A stretch of DNA of 64,000 bases from Actinomadura sp. 7K507 (GCF_004348425.1 NZ_SMKK01000010.1:1-64000), one strand, 5' to 3'. Numbered from the stretch's first letter, positions 16,515-25,233 are shown. The notes: generated by a model not told the origin, from the letters alone. Numbers and translations: made by a program.

Positions 16515-16765
16515 GTGGGCGTGCAGGAAGTGCGGCTGGTCGAGTTCCCAGATCTGGACGAGAAGAACAACCCGCGCGGCAGCGGTCTTGTCCCCTACTT
16601 CTCCCCTACTTCGCCGTCCCCGACCTCGACACCGCCCTGAACACCCTTCTGGCCGCCGGATGCACCCGCCGCCGCGGCTCCTACACACCCGACGACGGCA
16701 CCGGACATCGCATCGCTCAGATCGTGGACCCGTTCGGCAACATCATCGGACTCGACGGCCCCTGA
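16515..16765 (+). pseudogene. VOC (glyoxalase-fold) protein gene, 5'-truncated and frameshifted by an 11-bp tandem duplication
   Basis: The first part reads VQEVRLVEFPDLDEKNNP up to VPYF; the second, in another frame, reads YFAVPDLDTALNTLL through VDPFGNIIGLDGP. Between them TCCCCTACTTC occurs twice in perfect tandem (16591-16601 and 16602-16612). Removing one copy joins the halves as LVPYFAVPDLD. The N-terminal half-domain is missing: a TGA at 16506-16508 precedes the frame. The C-terminal part is typical of VOC metalloenzymes or resistance proteins. Upstream sequence 16383-16505 holds no convincing gene. Confidence 0.75.
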
Positions 16766-16882
16766 CCCCGTCCCCTCCCCTGTGGAGGTGACCGTGCGGC
16801 ATTGGCCCCTCGCCCAACCGCGGTTGCGTCCCGCAGAGCGTCCGTTTTGTGTGTCACCACAGCCCGCTGTCAGCATGAGGCC

Positions 16883-17458
16883 ATGCGCCACCCTCTTGAC
16901 ACGCTGGACTGGCCGATTTCCACCGAGCGGCTGCTGCTGCGCCGGGCTGCCCCCGACGACGTGGACGCGACCTGGGCCTTCCGGCGGCTGCCGGAGACGC
17001 ACGAATGGATCACGGCCGCCACACAGACCTACGACGGCTACCGCGAGCGTTTCCTCCGCGAGGAGCGGCTCGCAGACCTGCTCATCGTCGAACTGGACGG
17101 CCGGGTGATCGGCGACCTGACACTAATGGTCCAGGACAGTTGGGCTCAGGAAGAGGTCGCCGACCAGGCGGCAGGCGTCCAAGGCGAGCTCGGGTGGACG
17201 CTCGATCCCTCCTACGGCGGCAAGGGCTACGCCACCGAAGCGGTACGCGCCCTCATCGACATCTCCTTCAAGAGTCTCGGCCTGCGCCGCCTGCACGCGG
17301 ACTGCTTCTACGACAACGAATCCTCGTGGCGGCTGATGGAGCGGGTCGGCATGCGCCGCGAACAGCACACGGTGAGAGACTCACTCCACCGCACCAAGGG
17401 ATGGCTCGACGGTCTCTCATACGCGCTCCTGGCCGAGGAATGGCCCGCCCACGAGTGA
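16883..17458 (+). CDS. GNAT-family N-acetyltransferase (RimJ/RimL type)
   Basis: The product is 191 aa. It opens with ISTERLLLRRAAPDDVDATW, the usual start of RimJ/RimL-type acetyltransferases. The acetyl-CoA loop is PSYGGKGYATEAV near residues 110-122, and the C-terminal motif B region includes NESSWRLMERVGMRRE. The acceptor is unknown and could be a protein N-terminus, an antibiotic or a small amine. The gene is monocistronic and followed by about 100 bases with no gene before the SDR. Confidence 0.85.
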   Translation: MRHPLDTLDWPISTERLLLRRAAPDDVDATWAFRRLPETHEWITAATQTYDGYRERFLREERLADLLIVELDGRVIGDLTLMVQDSWAQEEVADQAAGVQGELGWTLDPSYGGKGYATEAVRALIDISFKSLGLRRLHADCFYDNESSWRLMERVGMRREQHTVRDSLHRTKGWLDGLSYALLAEEWPAHE

Positions 17459-17556
17459 TTACGGCGGAGACGCTTGGGAGCCTTCGCCGGGACAACGGCC
17501 TTCCCGCTGAGTGAGAGTCACGCGGTGGCCCGGAAGGCCGGTGTCACCATCGTGAG

Positions 17557-18393
17557 ATGACTGCAACGAGACCGGTCGCGCTGGTAACGGGGGCGAGCCG
17601 GGGTATCGGCCGGCGGACGGCGCTCGCGCTGGCCGCCGCCGGGCACGATGTCGCGTTCACCGCGCGGACCGTCGGGGAGGGTGAGGGACGGATACCGCCG
17701 CGGCACGGCGCGGGCACTGCGATACCCGTCCCCGGAAGCCTGGACAGGACGCGGGCGGAGATCCAGGCGCTGGGGGCGCGTGCACTGCCCGTCCAGATGG
17801 ATCTGCTGGACCGGGCGAGCGTGCGGGGCGCCGCGCAGACCGTGCTGGACGCCTGGGGGCGGGTCGATGTCCTGGTCAACAACGCGGTGGCGCACATCGG
17901 GGGCGCCCACGAGCGGTTCCTCGATCTGGACGTGGACGTCGCCGAGCGGACGGTCACCGCCAACTACCTGAACCAGATCGTCCTGCTCCAGGCCGTCCTC
18001 CCGGCCATGCTGGACCAGGGAGGCGGGACGATCGTGAACCTGTGCTCGGGGTCGGCGACCAGCGACCCACCCGCGCCGCCCGGTGAGGGCGGCTGGGGCG
18101 TGGCGTACTCGGCGTCCAAGGCGGCGTTCGGGCGGCTCGCGGGAGCGGTCAACGCCGAGTACCGGGAACGCGGGGTCCGCGCCTTCAACCTCGACCCCGG
18201 CTTCGTCGTCACCGAGGCGGGCGCGGCCCGCGGCGGCCTCGACGCCCTCAAGGGCAAGGGCTTCGAGCCGACGCCCGAGGAGGCCCCGGCGGCCGCCGTG
18301 GTCTGGCTGGCCACCGACGCGGCCGCGGAGACGTTCCTCGGCCGCGTCGTCTGGACCCCGAAGCTCGTCGCCGACCGGGCGCTCCTGCGCTGA
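17557..18393 (+). CDS. Short-chain dehydrogenase/reductase of the steroid gene region
   Basis: The product is 278 aa, a classical SDR. The cofactor motif is TGASRGIG (11-18), the NNA motif is at 108-110, and Tyr184/Lys188 (YSASK) are catalytic, with a serine at 164 or 166. An insertion (GEGEGRIPPRHGAGT) after beta-2 lengthens the cofactor-side loop. It is convergent with hsaA, only 8 bases apart. A hydroxysteroid or keto-intermediate substrate is inferred from context. A diverged partial copy lies at 15464-15722. Confidence 0.85.
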   Translation: MTATRPVALVTGASRGIGRRTALALAAAGHDVAFTARTVGEGEGRIPPRHGAGTAIPVPGSLDRTRAEIQALGARALPVQMDLLDRASVRGAAQTVLDAWGRVDVLVNNAVAHIGGAHERFLDLDVDVAERTVTANYLNQIVLLQAVLPAMLDQGGGTIVNLCSGSATSDPPAPPGEGGWGVAYSASKAAFGRLAGAVNAEYRERGVRAFNLDPGFVVTEAGAARGGLDALKGKGFEPTPEEAPAAAVVWLATDAAAETFLGRVVWTPKLVADRALLR

Positions 18394-18400
18394 GCCGCTC

Positions 18401-19585
18401 TCAGATCATCGAGCGCATCGGGCCCTGCGGGGGCTCGATGTCCAGGTCCGTCAGGGCGCTCACGTGGTAGACGGAGCCTGGGACGTGGATGGCGTGGGCC
18501 AGGCCGACGTGGGCGTCGCGCCAGAAGCGCTGGATCGGGTTGTCGTTGCGCATCGCGTTCCCGCCGGAGCGGACGACGATCTCGTTCATCGCCTGCACCG
18601 CCCGCCACGCCGCGCGGACCTGGGTGCGGCGGCCGGCGGCGCGCTCGGCGAACGTCGGCACGTGCCCGGCGGCGACCATGTCGTAGGTGCGCGAGCAGTT
18701 GTCCAGCAGCGCGGTCCGGGACGTCTTGATCTCCTCGGCGGCCTCGCTGATCGCGTACAGCACGTACGGGTCGTCCTTGATCTTCGTGCCGGTGATCTGG
18801 ACGCGGTTGCGCTGGTAGGCCATGTGGTGGTGCAGCGCGCCCTCGGCGATGCCGATCACGGCGGCGCTGATGCCGAGCGGGAACACGCAGGAGAACGGCA
18901 TCAGGTAGGACGGGTTGGTCAGCCCCGCCTCGCGGGCCGCGGACCCGTCCACGACCTTGGAGTACTCCAGCGTCCGGTAGGTGGGGACGAACGCGTCCTT
19001 GACGATGATGTCCTTGCTTCCGGTGCCCTTGAGCCCGGCGACGTCCCAGGAGTCCTCGACGATCTCGTAGTCGGAGCGCGGCAGGATGAGGTGCAGTGAC
19101 TGCGGCGGCATCACCATCTTGCCCTCGTCGTCGCCGAGCATCCCGCCGAGGAAGATCCAGTCGCAGTGGTCGGTGCCGGACGAGAACTGCCAGCGGCCGT
19201 TGAAGACGTAGCCGCCGTCCACCGGGCGGGCGATGCCCATGGGCGCGTAGGGGGACGCGATCCAGGTGTCGGGGTCGTCGCCCCACACCTCCTCGCGGAC
19301 CTTCGGGTCGGCGTAGGCCATCTCCCACGGGTGGACGCCGACGATGCCGGCGATCCAGCCGGTGGAGCCGTCGAGGGCGGCGACGCCCATGACGGTCTCG
19401 GCGAACTCGCGGGGGTGTACCTCCAGGCCGCCGTGCGCCTCCGGCTGCAGCAGCCGGATCGTGCCCGACTCGCGCAGCGCCTGCGCGGCCTTGTCGTCGA
19501 GCTTGCCGAGGGCCTCGTTGGCGGGGCCGAGTTCGCGGATCTGCTCGGCCCGCTCCATGATCGTGTCCAGCACGCGGTTCGCCAT
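18401..19585 (-). CDS. hsaA: 3-HSA hydroxylase oxygenase subunit (flavin-dependent, acyl-CoA dehydrogenase fold)
   Basis: The product is 394 aa, the usual HsaA length. Typical segments are GWIAGIVGVHPWEMA, GRWQFSSGTDHCDW and GLKGTGSKDI, and a C-terminal RSGGNAMRNDNPIQRFWRD helix with the DRY/AH region. HsaA uses reduced flavin supplied by HsaB to hydroxylate the phenolic secosteroid 3-HSA to a catechol. It is the last gene of the hsaD-kstD-kshB-hsaA operon, with 22 bases after kshB. A 222-bp internal piece is repeated at 4032-4253. Confidence 0.9.
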   Translation of the reverse strand: MANRVLDTIMERAEQIRELGPANEALGKLDDKAAQALRESGTIRLLQPEAHGGLEVHPREFAETVMGVAALDGSTGWIAGIVGVHPWEMAYADPKVREEVWGDDPDTWIASPYAPMGIARPVDGGYVFNGRWQFSSGTDHCDWIFLGGMLGDDEGKMVMPPQSLHLILPRSDYEIVEDSWDVAGLKGTGSKDIIVKDAFVPTYRTLEYSKVVDGSAAREAGLTNPSYLMPFSCVFPLGISAAVIGIAEGALHHHMAYQRNRVQITGTKIKDDPYVLYAISEAAEEIKTSRTALLDNCSRTYDMVAAGHVPTFAERAAGRRTQVRAAWRAVQAMNEIVVRSGGNAMRNDNPIQRFWRDAHVGLAHAIHVPGSVYHVSALTDLDIEPPQGPMRSMI

Positions 19586-19607
19586 CGCCTGTCTCCCGTA
19601 GGTGTCT

Positions 19608-20627
19608 TCAGCCGTCGTAGGTGATCTTCAGCCGGTCGGTGACCGGCCTCGCCTGACAGGCGAGGATGAGGCCGTCGGCGAGATCCTGCTCGTCGAGGAC
19701 CGAGTTGGCGTCCAGGGTGACCTCGCCCTCCAGCTTCACGCAGGCGCAGGCCGAGCAGTTCCCCTCCCGGCAGGAGAACGGCGCGTCCACCCCCGCGCGC
19801 AGGAGCGCGTCGAGGAGCCGTTCGGACTTGGGCCAGGGCACCGTCTGGGTCTCGCCGTCCAGCTCGACCTCGATCTCGCCCTCGTCCCCGCCGGTCTCGG
19901 ACGCGTCGGCGGGCTCGGGTTCCTCGAACGGGTCGCCTTCCAGCGAGAAGAAGCGTTCGACTTGCACCCGCATGCCGAGGCCGGTGAACGTCTCGGTGAC
20001 CATGTCCATGAAGATCTCCGGGCCGCACACGAACGCCTGCCGTCCGGTGTATGGGGCGGCCAGAGACCGGACGGTGGCGGGCGTCGGAAGCCCCTGCACC
20101 GTTTCCAGGATGTGGACGACCGTGAGCCGGCCGGGGTGCTTCTCGGTGAGCGCCTTCAGCTCGTCCGCGAAGATGACCGACCGCTCGTCCCGGTTGGCGT
20201 AGAGGAGGGCGACCTTCCCGCTGCCGCCCGCCAGGCACGACTTGAGGATCGACATGACCGGGGTGATGCCGCTGCCGCCCGCCACGAGCAGCAGGTCGTC
20301 GTCCAGCGAGGACGGGGTGAACGTCCCGGCGGGACGCAGGACCTCCAGGACGTCGCCCGCCGTGACGTTGTCGCAGACCCAGTTGGACCCGAGACCGCCG
20401 TCCACCCGCTTGACCGTGACCTTCAGCCGGTCGTCGGTGAGCGGCGAACTGGACAGCGAGTAGCAGCGCGCCGCCCAGCCGTCCCCGGCCGGGACCCGGA
20501 TCGTCAGGAACTGCCCGGGACGGTAGGAGAACCGGCCCCGGTCGCCCTCGGCGGGTTCGAGGACGAGCGAGTGCGCGTCGGCCGTCTCGTGGACGACCTC
20601 CACCACCCGCGCCTTGAGTGCCGTCAT
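19608..20627 (-). CDS. kshB: 3-ketosteroid 9-alpha-hydroxylase reductase subunit
   Basis: The product is 339 aa. The N-terminal FAD domain has RCYSLSSSP, the NAD domain has LLLVAGGSGITPVMSI and FVCGPEIFMD, and the C-terminal plant-type [2Fe-2S] ferredoxin domain has Cys286, Cys291, Cys294 and Cys324. This order matches KshB and not a bare ferredoxin reductase. It would pass electrons from NADH to the oxygenase KshA, whose gene is not in the window. ATG overlaps the kstD stop (ATGA). A phenylacetyl-CoA epoxidase reductase (PaaE) is the nearest alternative; the steroid neighbours decide. Confidence 0.85.
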   Translation of the reverse strand: MTALKARVVEVVHETADAHSLVLEPAEGDRGRFSYRPGQFLTIRVPAGDGWAARCYSLSSSPLTDDRLKVTVKRVDGGLGSNWVCDNVTAGDVLEVLRPAGTFTPSSLDDDLLLVAGGSGITPVMSILKSCLAGGSGKVALLYANRDERSVIFADELKALTEKHPGRLTVVHILETVQGLPTPATVRSLAAPYTGRQAFVCGPEIFMDMVTETFTGLGMRVQVERFFSLEGDPFEEPEPADASETGGDEGEIEVELDGETQTVPWPKSERLLDALLRAGVDAPFSCREGNCSACACVKLEGEVTLDANSVLDEQDLADGLILACQARPVTDRLKITYDG

Positions 20628-22360
20628 GACCGTTCCGCGGCCTTCCCGCCCGTGTTCTTCTCAGCCGTGTTCTTCTCAGCCGTGTCCTCCGCCGTCTCTC
20701 CGGGGGAGGCCGCCGCGTGGCGGGCCGCGATGTAGCCGAACACGATGGACGGGCCGATCGTCGCGCCCGGTCCCGCGTACTCGTTGCCCATCACCGACGC
20801 CGAGGAGTTGCCCGTCACGTACAGGCCCTCGATGACCGAGCCGTCCTCGCGCAGGACGCGGGCGTGCTCGTCGGACACCAGCCCGCCCTTGGTGCCGAGG
20901 TCGCCGACCTCCAGCCGGAACGCGTAGTACGGCGCGGTCTCGATGACGTCCAGGTTCGGGTTCTTCAGGTTCGGGTCGCCGTAGTAGCGGTCGTAGGCGG
21001 AGTCGCCGCGGCCGAAGTCCGGGTCCTTGCCCGCGCGGGCGTACCCGTTGAACTTCTCGACGGTCTCCGACAGCGCGTCCGCCGGGACGCCGATCTTCTC
21101 CGCCAGCGCCGCGAGCGTGTCCGCCTTGAACACGATGCCCGCGTCGAAGAACTCCTTCGGGATCGTCGCGCCCGGCAGGATCTGCGCGAACGGGTAGCGG
21201 GCGCGGGCCTTGGCGTCCATCACGAACCACGCCGGGACGTGGCCGCCTTCGAGCTGGTCGTGGACGAAGTTGACGTACGGCGCGGCCTCGTTGGTGAACC
21301 GGGTCCCGTCCTTGGACACGATGACCTGGCGCGGGATGGCGCGCTCGGACACCAGCGGGATCGTCGCGCCCGCCGGGTGCCGGACGGCGGGCATCCACCA
21401 GGCGTCGTCCATCAGGTCCACCGCCGCGCCGAGGGTCTCGCCCGCGCTGATGCCGTCGCCCGTGTTCTCCCGGGCGCCCATCGCGAAGTCGGCCTTGCCG
21501 CCCTCCGGCAGGTGCTTGTCGCGCATCTCCTGGTTGTGGTCGAAGCCGCCGGTCGCCAGGAGGACGCCCTTGCGGGCGCGGATGCGGAGCACCGTCCCGT
21601 CGCGCTGCGTCGCCACGATCCCGGTGACGCGGCCGTCCTCGCCGGTGACGAGTTCGGTCAGGGCGGTCTTCAGCCAGAGCGGGACGCCGGCGTCCTTCAG
21701 CGCCATCCGCAGCCGGGCGACGAGCGCCCGCCCGCCGGTCGACATGTGCCGGCGGCGGATCACGTTGGACGACACGCGCCACGCCGCGACCAGCGACGCG
21801 CGCCGGCCCGCCCAGGTGCGCTTGGCCATCGCGAGGTCGTGGTAGTCCTTGGCCGTCACCCACAGGCCGAGGGGGCCCTTCATGTTGTTCGGCCGCTGGT
21901 ACTGCTCGTCGTCGCCGAGCTTGCGGGTGTCGAACGGCTTGGCCTCGATGGACCGGCCGAGCGGGCGGCCGCCCTCAAGCTCGGGGTGGTAGTCGGCGTA
22001 GCCCTTCGTCCAGAAGAACTGCATCCACTTGCTCTTGCCGATCAGTTCCATCGCGGCGGGGCCGTTGTCGACGAACGCGTCGAGCCGCGCCGCCGGGACG
22101 CGTCCCTCGGTCAGGAGGTCCAGGTAGCGGCGGATCGACTCGCGGCTGTCGTCGTGGCCGCGCGCCTTGAGCGTCGGGTTGTTCGGGACCCAGATCCCGC
22201 CGCCGGACAGCGCGGTGGACCCGCCGAACCGCTTGCCCTTGTCGACGATCAGCGTCCGCATCCCGGCGTCGTGCGCGGCCAGCGCCGCGGCCATCCCGCC
22301 GCCGCCGCTGCCCACGATCACCAGGTCGTACTCGTGGTCCCACTCCGGGTTCGCGGTCAT
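20624..22360 (-). CDS. kstD: 3-ketosteroid delta-1-dehydrogenase-like flavoprotein
   Basis: The product is 578 aa. It begins with the FAD-binding motif DLVIVGSGGGGMAAALAA near residues 10-28, then KRFGGSTALSGGGIWVPNN, characteristic of KstD. Near the C-terminus GNSSASVMGNEYAGPGATIG completes the flavin site. It should introduce the C1-C2 double bond in ring A. The last 30 residues carry a Lys/Glu-rich repeat (AEKNTAEKNTGGK) of unknown meaning. ATG 22360 overlaps the hsaD stop by one base; the longer upstream open frame is antisense to nothing real and is rejected. Confidence 0.85.
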   Translation of the reverse strand: MTANPEWDHEYDLVIVGSGGGGMAAALAAHDAGMRTLIVDKGKRFGGSTALSGGGIWVPNNPTLKARGHDDSRESIRRYLDLLTEGRVPAARLDAFVDNGPAAMELIGKSKWMQFFWTKGYADYHPELEGGRPLGRSIEAKPFDTRKLGDDEQYQRPNNMKGPLGLWVTAKDYHDLAMAKRTWAGRRASLVAAWRVSSNVIRRRHMSTGGRALVARLRMALKDAGVPLWLKTALTELVTGEDGRVTGIVATQRDGTVLRIRARKGVLLATGGFDHNQEMRDKHLPEGGKADFAMGARENTGDGISAGETLGAAVDLMDDAWWMPAVRHPAGATIPLVSERAIPRQVIVSKDGTRFTNEAAPYVNFVHDQLEGGHVPAWFVMDAKARARYPFAQILPGATIPKEFFDAGIVFKADTLAALAEKIGVPADALSETVEKFNGYARAGKDPDFGRGDSAYDRYYGDPNLKNPNLDVIETAPYYAFRLEVGDLGTKGGLVSDEHARVLREDGSVIEGLYVTGNSSASVMGNEYAGPGATIGPSIVFGYIAARHAAASPGETAEDTAEKNTAEKNTGGKAAERS

Positions 22361-23229
22361 CACTCGCCGTCCTTCCGGGTCAGGAACGCCAGCACGGCGC
22401 TCTCCCAGGCGGACTTCTGCTCGATCATCACCCAGTGCCCGCAGTTGGGGAAGATGTTCACCTGGACGTCGGGGATCGTCCGCATCGGCACCAGGACCAT
22501 GTCGACGGGGCTGACCCGGTCGTCGCGTCCCCAGGTGATCAGCGTCTTGGTCTTGAGCTTGTGCAGCATCGCCCAGTACGGCGGCTCGTCGGACTGCGCC
22601 ATCGCCTTGCCGCGCGCCGCCATCGCCTTCGACCCGTACATGCGGCGGGCGCTGGCGAGGGTGTCGGGGTCGGTGGCCTGCTCCCACCGCTCCTCGATCA
22701 TCTCCTCGGTGACCAACCGCGGGTTGAAGACCATCGAGCGTAGCCACCGGACCAGGCGCTCGCGGGACGGGTCGTCGGTGAACTCCATCAGGAGCTTGAT
22801 GCCCTCGCCGGGCGACGGGCTGAAGATGCTCTGGCCCATCCCGCCGATCGTGACGAGGCGCCGGACGCGTTCGGGGTGCTTCAGCGCCACCTGGGTGCCG
22901 ACGATGCCGCCCATCGAGTTGCCGATCACGTCGACCTGGCCGAGGTCCAGGGCGTCCAGGAACCGGACGACCGAGCCGCCGGCCGCCATCATCGGGTGCT
23001 CGTCGGTCGGGTCGCTGACCCCGAACCCGGGGAACTCCAGCACCAGGCACCGGAAGCGCTCGGCGAACCGGGCGAGGTTGCCGCGGAAGTTCCGCCAGCC
23101 CGTCACCCCCGGACCCGACCCGTGCAGCATCAGCAGCGGCGGGCCCTGCCCTGCCTCGTGGTAGCGCAGGACGCCCTGGTCGGTGGCGAGCTCGCGCAAC
23201 GTCGACTCGTAGGTCAGCTCCGCAGGCAT
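22360..23229 (-). CDS. hsaD: Meta-cleavage product hydrolase of steroid degradation (4,9-DSHA hydrolase)
   Basis: The product is 289 aa with an alpha/beta-hydrolase fold. Catalytic residues are Ser105 in GNSMGG, Asp236 or 237 in WGRDDRV and His265 in NCGHWV; the oxyanion loop is LHGSGPG near 35-41. HsaD cleaves the C-C bond of the ring-opened secosteroid made by HsaC. It leads the four-gene minus-strand operon. The dioxygenase that normally sits beside it is absent here. Confidence 0.85.
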   Translation of the reverse strand: MPAELTYESTLRELATDQGVLRYHEAGQGPPLLMLHGSGPGVTGWRNFRGNLARFAERFRCLVLEFPGFGVSDPTDEHPMMAAGGSVVRFLDALDLGQVDVIGNSMGGIVGTQVALKHPERVRRLVTIGGMGQSIFSPSPGEGIKLLMEFTDDPSRERLVRWLRSMVFNPRLVTEEMIEERWEQATDPDTLASARRMYGSKAMAARGKAMAQSDEPPYWAMLHKLKTKTLITWGRDDRVSPVDMVLVPMRTIPDVQVNIFPNCGHWVMIEQKSAWESAVLAFLTRKDGE

Positions 23230-23478
23230 GATCTCCCAGTCCTTCGACGGTGGCTTGACGGGAACGTAATCGGCACGGCGGCAAGGTCACCCGGCGGATC
23301 CCGATCAGCGGGACGCGCGTCTCATCGCCCGCCGCACGGGCCGCTCGGGCGCCCGCTTCCACTCATCGGGATCGGCGCGGGCCGTCCCGACCGGGTCATG
23401 CCTACGTTTCCGGCAGACAGGACCACTCGCCCGGTAGCGGGTCCTCGTCACTTAGTGGATTTTGTTAGTCGGACATTG

Positions 23479-23489
23479 TGTTCTGAACA
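23479..23489. promoter_or_regulatory. Operator-like palindrome in the hsaD/hsaB divergent region
   Basis: TGTTCTGAACA is an 11-base perfect inverted repeat around one central T, 62 bases upstream of hsaB. The 321-base gap between hsaD and hsaB (23230-23550) contains no gene, so it must hold both promoters. The half-site order (GTTC..GAAC) differs from the KstR consensus (AAC..GTT), so a different regulator, perhaps the adjacent IclR protein, is more likely. Confidence 0.45.
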
Positions 23490-23550
23490 GTGTGGACGAC
23501 AGGACGCGGATGACAGGACCGTGTCCCGCACCGACCCCCAAGGGGAGCAG

Positions 23551-24156
23551 ATGCCAGCCGAGCCAGCGCTCACCGACACCGGTCTCACGCCCGCCGCGGC
23601 CTCCGACGCCTCCGCGCCGGAGCCGGCGGAGTTCCGGAAGGCCATGGCGGAGTTCGCCACGGGCGTCACCGTGGTCACCGCCCTCGACGGCGGCGAGCCG
23701 GTCGGCTTCGCCTGCCAGTCGTTCACGTCGGTGTCCCTTGAGCCGCCGCTGATTCTGTTCTGCGCGGACACGCGCGGCCGGTCGTGGCCGCGGATCCGCG
23801 CGGCGGGACGGTTCTGCGTGAACGTGCTGGGCGAGGAGCAGCGCGACATCTGCGAACGGTTCGGGTCGAGCCGGGGCGCCAAGTTCGACGGTTTGGAGTG
23901 GGAGGCGTCCGAGTGGGGTGCCCCGGCGCTCCCGGACGTGCTGCTGGCCGTCCACTGCGTCGTCCACGACGTGCACGAGGCCGGCGACCACGACGTGGTG
24001 ATCGGGCGGGTCCTGGCGGTCGAGCGGCACGAGGTGCGCGACGGCCAGTGGCGGCGGCCGATGGTGTTCTTCCGCAGCCGGTTCGGTGTCGGCGAGCCGG
24101 ACGCGCCCATCGCCCCGGACCCGTGGGGCCTCGGCGACCGCTGGGGCTGGGGCTGA
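23551..24156 (+). CDS. hsaB: Flavin reductase component of 3-HSA hydroxylase
   Basis: The product is 201 aa, a flavin reductase-like (FMN-binding split barrel) protein. Motifs are FRKAMAEFATGVTVVTA, GFACQSFTSVSLEPPL and CVNVLGEEQRDICERF, matching the HsaB/TftC class. It supplies reduced flavin to HsaA. The N-terminus has about 25 extra Ala/Pro-rich residues compared with short homologues. ATG 23551 follows AAGGGGAG. Divergent from hsaD. Confidence 0.85.
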   Translation: MPAEPALTDTGLTPAAASDASAPEPAEFRKAMAEFATGVTVVTALDGGEPVGFACQSFTSVSLEPPLILFCADTRGRSWPRIRAAGRFCVNVLGEEQRDICERFGSSRGAKFDGLEWEASEWGAPALPDVLLAVHCVVHDVHEAGDHDVVIGRVLAVERHEVRDGQWRRPMVFFRSRFGVGEPDAPIAPDPWGLGDRWGWG

Positions 24157-24165
24157 CCCCCGCTC

Positions 24166-24248
24166 CCCCGCGTCATGCCGGACCACCGCATCTTGCCGGA
24201 CCCCCGCGTCATGCCGGGCGCCGCGTCATGCCGGGCCGCCGGGTCACG
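24166..24248. repeat. Imperfect 17-18 bp tandem repeats between hsaB and the IclR gene
   Basis: A unit with core CCGCGTCATGCCGG occurs about four and a half times, with variants CCGCATCTTGCCGG and CCGGGTCACGG. It fills the whole gap between two convergent genes and carries no stem followed by T-tract. It could be slippage-derived spacer or a nucleoid/regulator-binding array. Confidence 0.7.
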
Positions 24249-24249
24249 G

Positions 24250-25233
24250 TCACATCCAGTCGCCGCGGCCGTCCACGGCGAGCAGTCGGTTCATCGTCTC
24301 CGCCGACCAGGTCGTCTCCCGGCTCGCCCGTGCGGCGCCCCGCCGGGCGACCCCGCCCGCGCGCTGCCCACCGGAAGCCTGCCCACCGGACCGCTGCCCG
24401 CCCGAACGCTGCCCGCCCTGCGCCGAGCCGGGGAAGAGGACCTGCGACGCCTCGCGGGCGGCGGTGACCACCAGCGGCGCGACGTTCTCCAGCGGGGTGC
24501 GGATGTCGCCGACCAGGGAGATGCCGGCGACCGGCCCGTCGGTGCCCCGGATCGCGGCCGCCACGCAGGCGATGCCGGGATAGGACTCGCCGCGCTCGAA
24601 CGCCAGCCCGCGGCGCTGCCGGACGCGGTGCAGCTCCTGGTGGAGGGTGCCGAGCTCACCGATGGTGCGGCTGGTGAACCGGCTGATGCCGCTGCCGAGC
24701 ATCGCGTCCACCTGCTCGGGCTCCAGCCACGCCAGCATCGCCTTGCCGAGCGCGGTGCAGTGCGCCGGGGCCCGGCCGCCGACCCGCGACGGGACCGACG
24801 AGGCGAGCCGCCCGCCGAGCTTGTCCAGGTAGAACACCTCGGCGCCGTCCAGGACGGCGAGGTGGGCGACGAGCCCGGTGGTGATCTGCAGTTCGTGGAG
24901 CAGCGGCGCCGCCGCCTCGCGGATCTTGCCGTGCCCGCCGTCCTGCCCGCCGAGGCCGAGGGCGCGCTGGCCGAGGCCGTAGCCGAACGAATGGTGCGCG
25001 AGCCAGCGCTGCCCGACGAGCTGGTCGAGGATGCGGTGCGCGGTGGACCGCGGCAGCCCGGTGCGCCGGGCGACGTCCTCCAGGGTCAGCCGGGCGGTCG
25101 GGCCGCTGAAGGCGTCCAGGATCAGCGTCATCCGCTCGATCATCGACGGCGGCGACTCGCGGCGCGCGGTCGTCCCGGACGCGGCTGCCATGGGCTCCGG
25201 CGTCGCTGCCTCCGGCGTCATCACCTCGGTCAT
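24250..25233 (-). CDS. IclR-family transcriptional regulator with Gly/Gln/Arg-rich C-terminal tail
   Basis: The product is 327 aa. The winged helix lies near residues 30-85 (LTLEDVARRTGLPRSTAHRILDQL). The ligand-binding domain follows, with PAHCTALGKAMLA and GIACVAAAIRG. Such regulators sense aromatic or steroid-type intermediates, which fits the location. After about residue 270 a low-complexity tail of GGQRSGG-type repeats is present, unusual for the family. ATG 25233 follows GGGAGGTG. It is divergent from the LLM gene. Confidence 0.85.
   Translation of the reverse strand: MTEVMTPEAATPEPMAAASGTTARRESPPSMIERMTLILDAFSGPTARLTLEDVARRTGLPRSTAHRILDQLVGQRWLAHHSFGYGLGQRALGLGGQDGGHGKIREAAAPLLHELQITTGLVAHLAVLDGAEVFYLDKLGGRLASSVPSRVGGRAPAHCTALGKAMLAWLEPEQVDAMLGSGISRFTSRTIGELGTLHQELHRVRQRRGLAFERGESYPGIACVAAAIRGTDGPVAGISLVGDIRTPLENVAPLVVTAAREASQVLFPGSAQGGQRSGGQRSGGQASGGQRAGGVARRGAARASRETTWSAETMNRLLAVDGRGDWM

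Noticed and set aside
16410-16688. Minus-strand 92-codon frame with a plausible-looking C-terminus
   Set aside because: Most of it is antisense to the VOC pseudogene. The last 30 residues look less random but match no family I know, so it is left unannotated.
20717-23164. 815-codon plus-strand open frame
   Set aside because: It is antisense to kstD and hsaD, which carry complete motifs and overlapped start/stop signals; the product is Arg/Val/Gly-rich without domains.
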